The position numbers were made by a program, and so were the translations under genes. This document shows, piece by piece, positions 33,163 to 45,482 of a stretch of DNA of 64,000 nucleotides. Within the stretch, counting starts at the first letter, position 1, and each line of letters begins with the position of its first letter. The DNA is from Selaginella moellendorffii (lineage: Eukaryota > Streptophyta > Lycopodiopsida > Selaginellales > Selaginellaceae), in assembly GCF_000143415.4 (NCBI RefSeq), contig NW_003314272.1:85528-149527 (forward strand), in the 5' to 3' direction. Below the pieces are notes generated by a model, which did not search any database, was not told where the DNA came from, and saw only the letters and a program-made list of their open reading frames with translations.

Positions 33163-34358
33163 TCAGTCGTCTTCGGAATCTGTGGAACCCAATGTGTAAA
33201 CGGACCTGAAAGAGGAGAGGAGAGAGGTGTTTGATTACCTACCTGATCTTACATCGTCCCCCACGGTGCCGTTGTTCTGGAGCTGCCTCAACACCATCCG
33301 GCAGATGAGCACCCACCAGTAGACGTGGAGCACCAGCAGCGACATGAGCATGGTGTTGAAGACATAGTAGATCTTGACCGTCTTGACGTTCCGGAAGTCG
33401 AGGAACTCCATGCAGTGGTAGCTGCGAGAGTGCGAGTCAGGAATGGCAACCGCAGGGAGCGTGCGTACCTGGTGCTCCAGATTATCCAAAACGGGAAGTA
33501 GATGAGTCTGAGGAGGAGCCACGAGAGCGCAAACAAGGCAAACGCAATGCTGGCCCCGACATCGCTGCCCGAGTACTTGAGCAGCTTGGCGGACTCGAGC
33601 AACACGTCGCTGGCATCGTGAAGGGCCAGCACCAGCGAGCCCGCCCGGAAGCAGCTGGAAGATGACACCATAGTTTACACACATTGTGAGAGACCTATCA
33701 TGCACGTACCCGGTGATGAAGGAGCCGGCGATCAAGACGATGGTAATGACATGGTGCGTCATCATAACGCTGAAGTCCTTCCTCCGCGTCTCCCACACGA
33801 GGAGCGCGGCAACGCTGTACACATAGAAGCCACCTTGGAACGTGTAGAGGAGCTTGAGCTCGTGCCTGCGGCAAAACGGGGACGATGGATGGATTTTCAT
33901 CCAAAAGAAACGAAAAGAAGATTGCCTGGGCACTCACGTCATGGTGTGGCCGGGCCATCGCTCCCAATAGCCGTGGCTGCTGGCAAACCACGGCTCCCTC
34001 GCCGTCGCATACAGCGCAAATGCCTCCGACGCCGTGTAGTATGTTAGCTTCCACATGGACTCGGTGGCCTTGAGCAGCTTTTTCTTCCGGTCCTTCACCT
34101 TCCTCGGGTAAATGAAGCACGCCGCCAGCCTCTGCGGTGGAGATCATGGATCAAGGCAGGCAGATATATGAGATCAGATCTACACGCGCGCACGCACGCA
34201 CGCACCTGGTAAACCAAGGCATCCAAAAGCCAGCGTCCCAGCGGGAAGGCCAGCGCAAAGTAGAGGGCCAGGTAGTAGTCACTCCACTCGGGATAGCTCT
34301 CTCCTGCGCCGCCTCCTACCATTACCATTGCGGCCTTGCTCCCCGCCTCGCCGGACAT
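33163..34358 (-). CDS. LAG1: Ceramide synthase (LAG1/LOH, TLC domain)
   Basis: Six exons (34358-34206, 34131-33938, 33865-33710, 33654-33469, 33421-33243, 33179-33163) give 294 residues. The TLC/Lag motif is present: '[20 protein letters not shown]' has the two active-site His, followed by '[20 protein letters not shown]'. About six membrane spans. The enzyme N-acylates sphingoid bases in the ER. The acidic tail VRSDSEDD is typical of plant LAG1 homologues and decided the last splice site (acceptor CCACAG at 33180-33185). It is not a Hox-containing form. Confidence 0.95.
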
Positions 34359-34515
34359 AGCGACATTACCTATCCATCCACGCGCGCACCCGATCTCGCC
34401 CTCGCCCCACGCCTAGACCCAATCTCCACCTCCGCATCGCGGCTAAGTGGCCGAGCCGACCCATGGACATGGGAAAAGGGAATATGCCCAGGCTTAAATT
34501 ATAAACATGTGAAAA

Positions 34516-34540
34516 ATATATATATATATCTATATATATA
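34516..34540. promoter_or_regulatory. TA-rich palindromic tract, possible LAG1 TATA region
   Basis: A (TA)n tract with a central C, readable on either strand as TATATATA, lies about 160 bp upstream of the LAG1 start and 48 bp beyond the DEG9 stop codon. It may serve as the LAG1 TATA element or simply be a microsatellite. Confidence 0.35.
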
Positions 34541-34587
34541 GAGCACACTTTGCTCACCAAGCCCAAACAACCCAAAACCTCCCTACC

Positions 34588-37151
34588 TCACGTCCTCAAG
34601 TCATCGGACATTGCCGATGGGATGCAATGCATGCTGAGTATCTCCGGTGTTGCACTCTTGGCAACCTGAGCATCCAGCACAATCATCTGCAACACCAACA
34701 CTGTGTCATGTCATGGCTTGAGCTCGCAACATCACCTGTTGGTACTCGAGGTCGAAGCGCATGAAGCCGTCGTTGCAGTTGTCCACCATGTGAGCCAAGT
34801 GCTTCAAGTTCCGCACCGCAGTGCCATTGAACGCTATTATCTGCCGCGCAACAGTGTTAGGCGCCTCCTTGTACACGCTACCGGCACTGACAGCTTCGGC
34901 GTACCTGCGTGTTGACAATGTCTTCGTACCCAATGTTCGCATCCGCTGCAAGGACCTGGAAACTCATCCCTGTCAACTCAATTCGACTTCGCCGCTTCTC
35001 ACCTGAGAGATGACAACTAGCTGCTCGTCTTCAGTCTGTGCAAAGTTGTGCATGAGCTTATCCAGTAACTTCACCGGAGCATCGTAGTCATAGTCCTTGC
35101 CATACTGCCAACACAGCTGCTTCCACTCAGTGTCTTCAATGGGAAGAAAAAGGCTGTCTCGGAATCAAGTGCTACGCAGGTCCTTCTTACCTCTGATCGT
35201 AGATAGGGAACCGAGACAGCGGCAAAAACAATCCCGGCAACAATGTAGTAGGATGGGGGCCTTCCTTTGTTGTGTGCAGGGACCAGGCGTTTTGGAATCG
35301 TTACCTCGACAGCGTTTTCAATTATCTGTCCACTGCGAAGAACTCTCACCCGAGCACGTTGCCCAGTATACTTTTGCGAGACCAGGTATGTAAAACCAAT
35401 CCGCTCTCCACTTCTGAAAGGAACTGTAAAAAACTGTCTTCAGTCGGAGAAAGAAGAGAAAACAGAAAAGTATAGAGGTACGTACCAGTTCCATCGTTGG
35501 CAATGTCGACTCCATCAAAACTCAAGAGAATATCCGACGAGCGTAGGTGTCTGGCTGCCGGAGCCGTTGGTTCCACTCGGCGTATACGAACACCCTTTTG
35601 GTTTGCCTTCATTCCGACCGCTCTCCGAAGATCCGGATTTTCCATCCTTTGCCATTCAATACCCAACACGGGAAAACCTTCAGAGGCAGAGCAGAAGTTA
35701 TATGCTAGCAAAGCAGAAGTTATATGCTAGCAAAGCAGAAGCCTTGACGAGGAGAGATACCTGTGTAATGCCCGTGGCGTTCGTAGTCCATAATAAAATG
35801 ACTAATGACAGGCGTCGGGATGACATATCCAATGTTCTCGCAGTCTTCGTGCTTGAGAGACTGGAACGCAATCCCAATGCACTGTCCCCTGTCGTTGAAG
35901 GAGGGACCACCCGAGTTTCCAGCGTTGATGGCTGCATCTATCTGTACGTACCAAAGCATGAGGGCACGTACCAAATATTACAGGGATCGGGTCGCTTACT
36001 TGCACGCCCAGCAGTTCGCTAGCGCCATGGACGTAGGACGTGATCTCAATGCGCGACACAACACCACTGGTGACCGAGATTGTGTCGCCGCCGATGGGAT
36101 AACCGACAACAGTGATGGGGTCCTGCAACCTGGGCAAAGCGCCAAACTCCACAGGAGTCACTCCCCTCCAAAACGAGTCATCGTTGATGGTTAACATGGC
36201 TGCAAAGCAGAAAGCGTTTGTTTTGTTGTTCCTGGCGGAAAAACGACTCTTTTGCTGGCTTCCGTTATCCTCGGTGGTCGAAGAAGCAAGTAGCGCCTAG
36301 GACTGAACCTTTTGAGCTGACGAGTGCTCACCTATGTCGCATTCGGTTCCAATGGCAAGGACAGCCGCAACAAACTTGATATCCGAGCCCCGCCTCTTCA
36401 CCTTCACCTGCGTGTGGTGCTCGACGGAGTGTGCATTGGTGAGAACTCGGTTGCCACCGATTATGAAGCCACTGCTGTTGGTGCTGAACTGCCGCTTTCG
36501 TTGCCAGGGAAGCGAAAAGTTTGGCTCCGTATGAATACAAAACACCTTGACGACCGCGTCCAAGAAAGGCAAGTCGTCCACCTCCTCGGCACCAAACTCG
36601 GCGTCGTCCAGCACCACGGCAGGAATGGGCGCCTTGGAGGAGGGCTGCGAGCTGGCCTTGGCTCTGGTTGGCTTGGGAACGCCGGCACCGCTCTTGCTGG
36701 ACGACGACACCTTGCCTTGCTTTCTCTCCGTCAACAGCTTGCCCGAGCTGCTAGCCTCGCCGCCAGCCTGCTTGGGTCTGATTCCATTACCGGCACAGTC
36801 TAGAGCCCGCTGCCACTGCCTCTTGCTCCGCTCCGTCGTGGCCATGGGCAGCACCGTATGAAGCACGTCCGTGACGTCACCCTCCTCGCCGTGCAAGGGG
36901 CACGTCTCGAGGTGGCCTGCCGTCACCCTGGAGCTGGAGCTGGAGCTGGAGCTGGGCATCTCTCTCCTCCTCCTCTTCCTTTGCGTGCCACTGGCAATAG
37001 CTTCTCCGCCAAATACTGGGATGGCGGGCCTTGGCACGTGCCTCCCGCAACCATTTACCTTGAACCTGGTTGCGGGCTGCCTTGGCGTCGCCCAGCCCCC
37101 GAGCTCCAACCACGCTTGGCTCCGCTTCCGCCGCCTGCTGCTACCCGCCAT
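34588..37151 (-). CDS. DEG9: DEG9-like HtrA serine protease
   Basis: Nine exons (37151-36332, 36199-36000, 35941-35761, 35677-35486, 35423-35191, 35104-35003, 34955-34905, 34840-34736, 34686-34588) give 660 residues. The triad is visible: His in LTNAHSVEH, Asp in ECDIAML, Ser in [14 protein letters not shown]-like parts follow ('[20 protein letters not shown]', '[20 protein letters not shown]'), and the terminal '[10 protein letters not shown]' is characteristic of plant DEG9. The N-terminus carries a basic cluster SSRRRKRS and a long Ser/Lys-rich region, fitting nuclear or nucleolar location as known for DEG9. Intron 3 contains a 22-bp unit (35696-35745) duplicated. The ATG at 37151 was chosen; an upstream GTG is ignored. 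Confidence 0.93.
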
Positions 37152-37444
37152 GGCCGAGCGCACGCATTTGCATCCTCAGCCCAGCCTCCACTCGTGCTGC
37201 GCGATCTACGACTGCGAACCAGGTCCATGCCCCCGCCGCGCGACGAAGAAACTCATGTGGCGCATCAGCCTCCCAGCTGCGCAGGCAGCGGCCACAGTGC
37301 CCACATCCGGCTTGCCCTAGAATTGGATGTGTCCGCTCGGCGTGAAGGGACAAACGGCCATACGGCGCCCGCCACGTGTCCCGGGCGGAATATTCGCGGG
37401 AAAAGGGGGCAGATTAGGGCTCTAGTTCTCGGGAGCTGGCAGCG
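37152..37444. promoter_or_regulatory. 293-bp bidirectional promoter between DEG9-like and eIF4B-related genes
   Basis: Start codons of two divergent genes are 293 bp apart. The right half contains a telo-box-like AGGGCTCTAG (about 37417), similar to AGGGCTC/AGGGTTT motifs near other starts in this window. I see no TATA box. Confidence 0.45.
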
Positions 37445-39826
37445 ATGTCGAAGAAGAAGGCGATGCCCCGCTCCACCATGTCCCTCAAGGTCTTCCACGG
37501 GGGCTCCATTCCATCGGATCTGCAACTCCCGTCGGCGCCTGGCATGTAAGTCGATCTGGTCCGTGTCGTTAGAGGAGCTGCTGACTGGCCCCATGGATTT
37601 CCAGGACGGTGGATCGGAGCGCGTACGAGCGGCCGAGCTCCGCGAATGTATGGTCGTCCGCCAGCAATCCAATGAGCAAGGGTTATGGCAACCATCGGCA
37701 GGCGCTCCTGCCCAATGGGGAGACGAGGCCCTCCTCCGCCGCCGCCGCCCCTTCCTCCTCGTATTTCCCCAACACCGCCACAATGGGCAGGAACTACGAC
37801 GAGGACGAGCGGAGGCCCGTCGACTTTCGGCCCCGCACCAGCCCCGGCGGCCACCACGACTACAGATCTCGGGAGTATGACAACGGTGGTGGAGTCTACT
37901 TCAAGGGCCGCTTGTCTCGCTCTCCGGACCATCTGCGCTACTCGGCCTATCCCCCCGGTGGTGGTGACCGCTTCGGCCCTCCTCTGCAGCCTTCTATGGC
38001 CGGCTCACCGGAGCGGCCACCCGTGAATGCCTGGGCCGCGCGCCGGGGTGAGCGCCTGGAGCCGGATGCGTCTGCCACCTCTCCCTGGCGCGTCCGAAAC
38101 AGCATGGCCAGGATCGCCGAGGCAAGTGCCATCGACAAGGTCTCCTCTGGAAGGTGGCAGCCAGCAGCTACGCCCAGGAAGGAGCCCCTTTACGATGTCG
38201 ATGCTCGCAAGGTGGACATCTCCCACGCGATAGAGCAGCAGGAAGTGGAGGATGGCAGAAGGGTGGATAGTTATCATCACACCTCTTGGAAGCAGCAGCC
38301 AGCTGAGGCTACTCCCGAAGGAGGCTACCGCAGCCGTTTTAACGATGCCGGTGATACGTCGGAAAGAGCAAGGTTTGAGTACGACCACTTTGAGCGAGGC
38401 GATTCTTTCCGGGGAGTGAATGAACAGAGCTACCACAGCTTTCAGGAGGACAGGGTCGCTGGTCACGGGAGTACTTCTGCTTATGATTGTTTAGAGGTTC
38501 ATTATACTCAGGGTGATGATGGACGACACAGCGCAGATGCACAAGCAAGCCAAAAGCAACAGCATCTCTCTGACTCCAGACACGGTCCTGGAGCCCGTCA
38601 ACATCCTGCCAACGTCTTTGAGCGTCAGTCCACTGATAGCAACGTTGTAAATCACGAAAGACTGCAAAGGCAACGATCGTTTGATTCGGAAAGGAACAGA
38701 ACCTCGGCTACTGCAGTCAACCACGAGTTCAATCATCAATCCTCTGCCCATGTGTCTACCATGGTTGGCAGCACGTATTCTGATTCCACGAAGACTGGAG
38801 CTGCTTTGCTGCGGTCCACTTCTGGAGAACGGCCCAAGCTAAAGCTCCTTCCTAGATCCAAGCCAATGGAAGATCGTCATGATTTTTTTGAAGACGAGGG
38901 TACCTTCTTGTCCGAGGTAAGAATCTATCCATTCGTCGCCATGTTTGTGATTCTCAGCTGCGACACAGGCGGATCGCGCTGGGCGTCAGCAGCACGCAAG
39001 TGAAAGGGAGACCCATGATTCGAGACCAGTCGTTACACCCAGTGCCCAAACAGAACACGACACTTGCCCAACTTCGGAGAGGCCTAAGCTGAGCTTGAAG
39101 CCCCGAACTCAGGCTCCTGACAACGCTTCGGACAAGGAGAGGTACGTGGAGGATGCTGCTACACTACCGTGGAATTCATGTGTTTTCTGGATACAGGCGA
39201 AGTTTGTTCGGTGGTGCGCGCCCCAGAGAGATGGTAAGCTCAATTCTACCCATGGTTCGAGCTCTGTATTTACTTTTATGTTCTTTGTAGGTGCTTCGAC
39301 AGCGTGGAGCAGACGACATTCCAGTCGAAGCCGCTGCAAGGTATCCATATTCCTGTTTCCATGCCACAGAGCTGACATGAAGGCTTGCAGTGATGTTGCT
39401 GAGCTCATTCGGAAGGAAAGGTGGCAGCCGGTCGAAACTCGGCAGCAGCAGGGTAGGACCAATAACGAAGGTGGCAAGGTAGTCAACCGGAGGGAAGAGG
39501 ATCCAATACGGAGTGAAGCAGACCGGTACGAGATTCGGCGTGATTTGAGTCGGCAGGATCGCAGGGATCACCGGGATATTGACAGGCAGGAGAGTTGGAG
39601 GCGACGTGCGGAACCCACTCCCGCACTCTCTGCGCTTGCAGAGATGCCGTCGCGCGTTGCTGGGAAGTCGTCGCTTGGATCGTCAGCGCTGCAGCTTGCG
39701 CAAGCCTTTTCGCGGTCAACCATCTCCGCCGCTGGTTCTCGACTGACGGATACTCCATCTCCCAGATATGGCAGAGCTTCTTCTGGACAGCAGCAGCGCA
39801 AGCACAGTGCCGCGACTGCATGGTAG
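37445..39826 (+). CDS. eIF4B-related, low-complexity plant protein
   Basis: Six exons (37445-37545, 37605-38916, 38969-39141, 39197-39233, 39291-39340, 39391-39826) give 702 residues. The N-terminus 'MSLKVFHGGSIPSDLQLPSA' and the early 'MGRNYDEDERRPVDFRP' are conserved in plant proteins annotated as translation-initiation-factor-related. Near the C-terminus two RPKL motifs (RPKLKLLPRSKP, RPKLSLKPRTQ) and 'RSLFGGARPREMVLRQRGAD' match the eIF4B motif series RPKLxLxPR...FGxARPRE. Most of the rest is polar and Arg/Ser/Gln-rich, so intrinsically disordered. Lacks the usual eIF4B N-terminus, so a direct role in 4A stimulation is inference. Confidence 0.8.
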
Positions 39827-40002
39827 TAAGGCACGCCAAGTGAGGCGGGACTAACGCATCAGGCGTGCTTGGCTGTAGCTATCTACAGAAACACAAGAAG
39901 AAACATATATCCTCTTTTGCTTCTCCTTGTATGTACAACGAGACGGCGGGTGTTGGTTGTTTTGTTAGTACCGCTCTTCTCTTTCTTGTTTGGCTTGTTG
40001 GT

Positions 40003-41154
40003 TCATGTTTTGAGACGCTTGGCAGCTTGAAGGAAGCCCGTTATCACGTCCAGTTCATCCAGTTGCTGCAGCAAAGGGGAATTCGTGTGAGAAGAAGCGA
40101 GGAGAGAGCGTTTACTTACATATGCAACAAAGTGCTTCTCGATGGCGCGCAACAGCTGCTCCTTGGAGGAATTACGGCCTACATCGCTCTGAGACCACCG
40201 AGAGGCAAGATGAGAAGAGATCTGAGCGAGTGCCACTTACAAGCTTGAAGTGCTTCCTGTACTTGCGGAGGGCCGCCGTCTCCAGCTTGCTCAGGTCCAC
40301 AACCTGTATATCCACGGAGAGATGGGTCAATGAAATGAAAACCACCGCTCGCTCACCGGGATTTCGGCCGACGGCATCGCTTCTGCTACCCTCTTGTCCA
40401 CACAGAGCTGCGGCTGCGGCTGCGGCTGCGGCTGCTGCTGCTGCGTCGTCAAATCTAGCTGGTGAGGAGGCGATGGCGCTGCCGCTGGTGGCGGTGGTGG
40501 TGGCGGCGGAGGCGGCGGAGGCGATGGTGATGCAGTAATGCTAGGGGTCGTGGCGGTGGCACCAGTGTCTGCTTTGGCTGGCTTTTGCCTCACGCGGGGC
40601 TTAAATGTCCTAGGGAAATCGTCTGCGAGGGAGCAAAGCTAAGAGTGCGCAAGGAGATGAGGGCACCCACCTAGCACCGTGTCGCTGGTCACAGGGATCT
40701 CAATCTCATCGTCCTCCTCCTGCCCTGTGGGTGGCTCGATCACCGTCAACGCGTTCCTCTGGAGCTTCACCTCCACCCCGTTGGTCAGCACCTGGCACAA
40801 GCAAGCACTCAAAGGATTACTCTAACCTAAACCACTGTTATAAAGGAGAGCGTGAGCTCTCCCCCGGCCGGGCACACCGGATTCATTACGTACCAGCCAA
40901 TGCCAGCCTCCAAGTCCCACGGCCTTCTTGACAACGCCCTCCAGCCCCACAAGAACCGACTTTGTGCGATTGTTACCTCGCACCACAACCTTGGTGTGCC
41001 TGGGAAGAACAGACAGCTCCTCGTCCTCGTCGCCGCCAGTCTCGCCGCCCGGCGGGGGAAAATACGTTGGGGGAGGCAGAAACCCCTGATGCTCGTGATC
41101 ATGGTGATGGCCGTGCTCCGCGGGGCTAGTCAGGCTGCGCTCGCCCTCCAGCAT
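40003..41154 (-). CDS. SAP30-like HDAC-complex protein (AFR-type)
   Basis: Six exons (41154-40894, 40791-40671, 40622-40357, 40303-40241, 40188-40120, 40065-40003) give 280 residues. Conserved blocks: 'TKSVLVGLEGVVKKAVGLGG', 'VLTNGVEVKLQRNALTVIEP', and a SAP30/Sin3-binding region 'VDLSKLETAALRKYRKHFKL', 'SKEQLLRAIEKHFVA', 'FLQAAKRLK'. Arabidopsis AFR1/AFR2 of this family recruit histone deacetylase to FT and repress it in the nucleus. The insert between blocks holds a run of 12 prolines and a Gln-Pro alternation, absent or shorter in the forms I recall. Confidence 0.88.
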
Positions 41155-42730
41155 AATCGACCGATCGAATTAGCGATCACTGCTACAGTTTGTAGATTGT
41201 GATCTTGATCCTGTGATCTTGATCCCTGCTTCCCTGACCAATTCCTCGAGGCCTCTATGATTCGGTCCAGCTCCCCACCTATCTATCCATAGCTTCCCCT
41301 TCCCGTGGAATGGGAGGGACTCTATGCTCTATCTTTGATGCCAAACCAAGAAGAAGAAGAAGAAGAGGAAGAAGAATTCGCCGCCCTCGATAGCCTCCAA
41401 TCCTAGCCAATTCCAGCCAATGCGCGATGATCCATGGATACCAATTCGGATCCGGCAATGCGAAATATCGCGTCGACGCGACCGATGCGATTTGGCGACA
41501 AGAGAGAAGAGGATGATCACCAACGACGAAGGGCGCACAATGCCACCCCCTCACTGCCTACTACAAAAACAATGCTCTCGCGTGCTTCCAACCGGCCTTA
41601 ACCTTCCAAAAAAGCCCCCCCATGACAACTCATGCGGGATTCGGAATTTGTTGTGTCCACCCCGCTCCCTCGACTGCCTTTACCTCGGCGCCCTTGCCAT
41701 CGCACCATCCACCCAATCCAATCCAATCCATCGTCGTTGGCGTGCGGAATGATGGCTGCGAATGTTGCGAGAACCTGGTGAGGGTGATGGTGACGGTGAC
41801 GGTGATGGTGAGAGTGAGGGTGAGGGTGGACGTGACCGTGACGGTGAGGGCAGCGCGCCAAAATGCACACACTCGCCGCGTGGCGCCTTGCTCGCTTTCG
41901 TGCCGGGCAAGGTACGAACGGATGAGTTGCGGGCTCGATTCCTGGCGTTAGCCGGGTAATTAATAATGGGCGTGGAGCCCGCCCTTGGGGAATCATGATG
42001 TGAGTGCGGGGAGTGGACAACAGCAGCAGCAGCAGCAGCAGTTGATGGACCACAAAACTGAAAACAAAAATGGATTTCGATTTCCTCCGCTCTTCCTATT
42101 CCTGAGACTGCCTGACTGACTCATCTTCCTAACCGAGTACATTCATTGCGAGCTGACGAAGCATTGCAAGCTGACCCTCGAGCAACAAGTCTCTCCACTC
42201 CAGATTCTAGACCAGATGCTGTCTAGATTGCAAACCAGAGCCGCCGGGCCGTGCCGTCCCGTGCCAGACGCGATCCATTTCATCATTCCAAATTCCAATG
42301 TCTCTTTCGATTCATATTCATAGCAGCCTTTGACGTCCAAAGCTTCTTAATCCCACGTAACAAAAAATATAAGACCGAGGGGGGGAGGGATGAGATCTCT
42401 TATTGTTGATCCTCCAACACAACTTGTTGTGCCAGCCCCTATTCAATATGTATTATCTTCTTGTCTTGAGGATCATCCCTTCTTTTACGCGCTGAAAGAG
42501 ACATCCATAAAGACTGCGACAGTAACCACAACCCTGTGCAAAACGCTCTCCCGTCTCGTCTGTCAAGGAGCAAGGACAAATGTCTTCCTTCGACCGATTA
42601 ATCAGCTTACTTGGCCATTGCTCGTTCGCGGACACTGGAAACGCCAAACTTGACGCGCGGCTCAACATCTCAAAGGACGACTCAGAATTGAATTACGCAT
42701 AGTGTTCTAAGCATTCCCATCCATGTTATA
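41155..42730. other. 1.6-kb intergenic region, likely AFR-type gene 5' flank
   Basis: This is the longest gene-poor stretch outside the transposons. ORFs are short and overlap simple repeats: GAA runs near 41350-41375, a GGTGAN hexamer array, and a CAG run near 42020-42040. No protein family, tRNA or known miRNA sequence is recognisable. It probably holds the promoter and leader of the AFR-type gene and the 3' region of the maMYB gene. Confidence 0.5.
41777..41850. repeat. GGTGA(C/T/G) hexamer array
   Basis: About a dozen units of GGTGAN/GAGGGT form a strongly strand-asymmetric G-rich stretch. Several GGG/GG tracts mean it might form G-quadruplex or triplex structures. It lies about 620 bp upstream of the AFR-type start codon. 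Confidence 0.85.
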
Positions 42731-43714
42731 TCAACTTTCTTTTCGCAGCTTTGAGCTCCGAAAGCCATCTCGGAGTTCCAAGTAACGCTTCAAGCACTGG
42801 CTCTTGCTTCGGCCTCGCACCGTGGCCTGTATCCTATCCCACCTCGACGGTGTGCCCTTCGGAAATGCTTTGAGACCAGCCAGCAACGCCTTGTCTTCAC
42901 CATCTGACCAGGCGACGCTCCCTGCATTGCCAGGGGCAGGAGAAGGATCATCCTCCTCGTCCACAAGCTGCCATCCCTCCTCAAACTCCTCTCTCAGGCT
43001 GAGATCCAATGATATCTGCCGGCTCGACACTTTCCTCTGTGCCAAGAACTTGGCATACGCATCCTCGTCGCCAGGCTTCTTGTCTGCCAGAGCCTTTGCC
43101 ATTTGGATTACATTGTCCACCGTGCGAGAACCGCCAAAACTTTGGGCGATCACTTGCCACCTTCTCGCTGTTCCTCTCGGGTGCTTGGCAAGCTGCTTTC
43201 TCAGGAATGCAACCTCCTCCTCACTCCACTCCCCTTCCACGACTGCGCCGTCACTCTCCCCCGTCCCATTCCAGCTAGCATTTCCTTCCTGCGCCTCTAG
43301 GATCCCTCCCGTTCCATCGACTTGTGGCGACGAATCCACAGCCCTGGCAGCCCCGGCATGCTTCCTGGATCTAGAAATCTTCTTGTCCGCGGCGGCATCC
43401 ACAGCAAGAGGAGCTGGAGATGGGTCGAGAGGAGCAACGATCACACCCTGGCCGACGCTGCAATCGCCAGCCGTGAGAGAAATGGGAGCAAGCGGGCCCA
43501 GAATGAGCGACACTGCTATCCAGGCTGCAACGAGCTGCGCAATCGACGACCACGCCGCCACCCACGCGCAGCAAAGCAGCACAGACATACCTAGGATCAC
43601 GCAGATGGCGGCGTGCCTCCTGTCCACGATGGGATCTCCTTGCTGGGGTGGAACACCCGCATTGGATTGCAAGCGGAAGTTGGGCCGGCACTCGTCCACG
43701 AAATCGAAGTCCAT
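42731..43714 (-). CDS. Membrane-anchored MYB/SANT protein (maMYB-like)
   Basis: A single exon of 327 residues. After 'MDFDFVDECRPNFRLQS' come two membrane spans (about 40-85, 'AAICVILGMSVLLCCAWVAA'), then two SANT/MYB domains: about 165-215 ('EWSEEEVAFLRKQLAKHPRG') and 265-320 ('WSDGEDKALLAGLKAFPKGT', 'SQCLKRYLELRDGF'). This is the layout of Arabidopsis maMYB, an ER-membrane MYB needed for root-hair growth. The start is the ATG at 43714; a TTG frame extends a few codons further. No intron. Its promoter must fit in the 117 bp before the pectinesterase stop codon. Confidence 0.92.
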   Translation of the reverse strand: MDFDFVDECRPNFRLQSNAGVPPQQGDPIVDRRHAAICVILGMSVLLCCAWVAAWSSIAQLVAAWIAVSLILGPLAPISLTAGDCSVGQGVIVAPLDPSPAPLAVDAAADKKISRSRKHAGAARAVDSSPQVDGTGGILEAQEGNASWNGTGESDGAVVEGEWSEEEVAFLRKQLAKHPRGTARRWQVIAQSFGGSRTVDNVIQMAKALADKKPGDEDAYAKFLAQRKVSSRQISLDLSLREEFEEGWQLVDEEDDPSPAPGNAGSVAWSDGEDKALLAGLKAFPKGTPSRWDRIQATVRGRSKSQCLKRYLELRDGFRSSKLRKES

Positions 43715-43831
43715 GCCTTCACCCAAGAGCCCTAGCTAGGGTTTGTGTTTCTTAAAAACGGCAAAAAGCTCGTTCGCTTATACATTGTATCTCGAGGAAC
43801 AAAATTTGGTAGGAAAGGAGAATACGCGGGG

Positions 43832-45346
43832 TCATAGATACTGCAGCCATGCGTCACCTTCGATGAACCTCTCGTCCAAGAAAGGCTGGGCCTCCGCCTC
43901 CGTTAGCACATACGACCATGGAACACGACGCATGCCGTTTGCTCCTGGACCCGTGCAGTTGAACTCGCCGTAGAAAACAGTCCTGGAGCTCCACCGCAAA
44001 ATCCAGATATCTCCATGAGAAGAACGATCATCCAGCTTAAAATTGAGATGTGATGACTTACATGTCTCTGGATGAATCCCCCCAGTCGTCCCAGCCGCCG
44101 GGGTTGATAACGGAGTCCATATAGCAGTAGAGGAAGACGACGCGAGAGAAGGGGCCCCAAGCACGGCCCAGGTACACCAAGCCATTCCCCAGGATCCGGC
44201 AGTTTACGAACGAGAAGCCCGTGTTGTCACTCGCGTTTTGCCTCTTTTGAGCAGTCAGCGCTCCGCTGCCAATGGCGTTGAGCTCGCAATCCTAACAGAC
44301 ACACAAAACCGCTCTTGAGCAACGTCACTCGGCCACAGGCCCATGCAAACCTTGTACAGGGAGCGGCCGTTGCCGAATATAAAGTCCACCGATCCCTGGA
44401 TGAAGCAGCTCTTGAAGTAGTGACGGCCCGAGTGATCGTACAGAGTGTCTTGAGCACCAATGAAGTTGCACTCGTAGAATGCAGCCATGTCTCCGGTGAT
44501 TTGGAACGCCACGGCTTGCGAGCCGGCGGGCTGCACCGGAGCCGAGTTCTATGGAAATGAAACACCATAGAAGTCAGAGAAGTTGACGGGAGAATTGAAT
44601 TCACCTTGAACGTGATACCCCTGGCACTGAAGTAGGGAGCACTGACGTGAACCGTGGCTGTGTGGAACGTCCCAAGGTGAGAGCCATCCACGCCCAGTTT
44701 TCCTGCGTAGTCATCCCATACAATCGTTGTTAAGTCGGCCCCTGATCCTTGAAGCGTAATGTATGGCTTGCTTTCCACGATCTTCACTTTCTCCCTGGGA
44801 CAACGGCACGATCATATCAAATGGCAGGCAAATCTACACGTTCTGAGAGAAAGAGAGATCAGAAACTCACTGGTAGACCCCCGGCGAGACAAAGATGGTG
44901 ATTGGGACGGTGTTGTTCACCGGGACAGCATCGATGGCCTCTTGAACGGATGCATGGTCGCCATTCCCGTCCTGATCCACCACCACGAAGCTGGTCGTGA
45001 GGTTGGAATCGAAGAACTTGTGCTGTAGCCACCCAACCTTGGGCGATGCCTGTCGATGCCTTAGCTTGCATTGTGTCTCAATCTCCCTCAGCCAATCCAC
45101 ATAGCGCTTCCGATTCTCCGGGCAAGATCGACAGGAAGGAGAAGAAGACGACATCGCACTCTGATTGACGCGCATGGCGCCAGCAGCACGGGGAGCGCCG
45201 GCGGTGCCATCGCTCGCATCCAAACTCACGGAGCCGGGATCCAACGCGAGGCTGCCCAATGCCGGACACAGGAAAGAATGCGAGCTGACGACGAGCGCGA
45301 ACATGGACATGATTGCCCATCGCGATGTTTGGCGAGCGCGAGCCAT
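43832..45346 (-). CDS. Pectinesterase (CE8)
   Basis: Five exons (45346-44871, 44794-44605, 44548-44351, 44291-44062, 43982-43832) give 414 residues. The N-terminal hydrophobic stretch (about 10-33) is a signal peptide, so the enzyme is secreted to the wall where it de-esterifies homogalacturonan. The five pectinesterase motifs are all present: [37 protein letters not shown] and YLGRAWGPF, including both catalytic Asp and the Arg. There is no PMEI pro-domain; it is a type-II PME. The gene is complete. Confidence 0.96.
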
Positions 45347-45482
45347 GGGCTCCGGTGCTCCACGGCCGGGGCGCCCAACGCGAAAGGTGAAAGCTTTAGG
45401 GCCCAAAGTGCGTGAGCTATCTAAAATGTGCCACCACTCCACATTTCAAACCCCACGCGAATATGCGCCACCCCTCCGGCAC

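Noticed and set aside
36858-37880. 340-codon plus-strand ORF
   Set aside because: It overlaps the N-terminal coding part of the DEG9-like gene antisense and the out-of-frame start of the eIF4B-related gene; no recognisable domain.
41155-42730. Conserved plant microRNA precursor
   Set aside because: I looked for the mature sequences of common families (156, 159/319, 160, 166, 171, 390, 396) and saw none.
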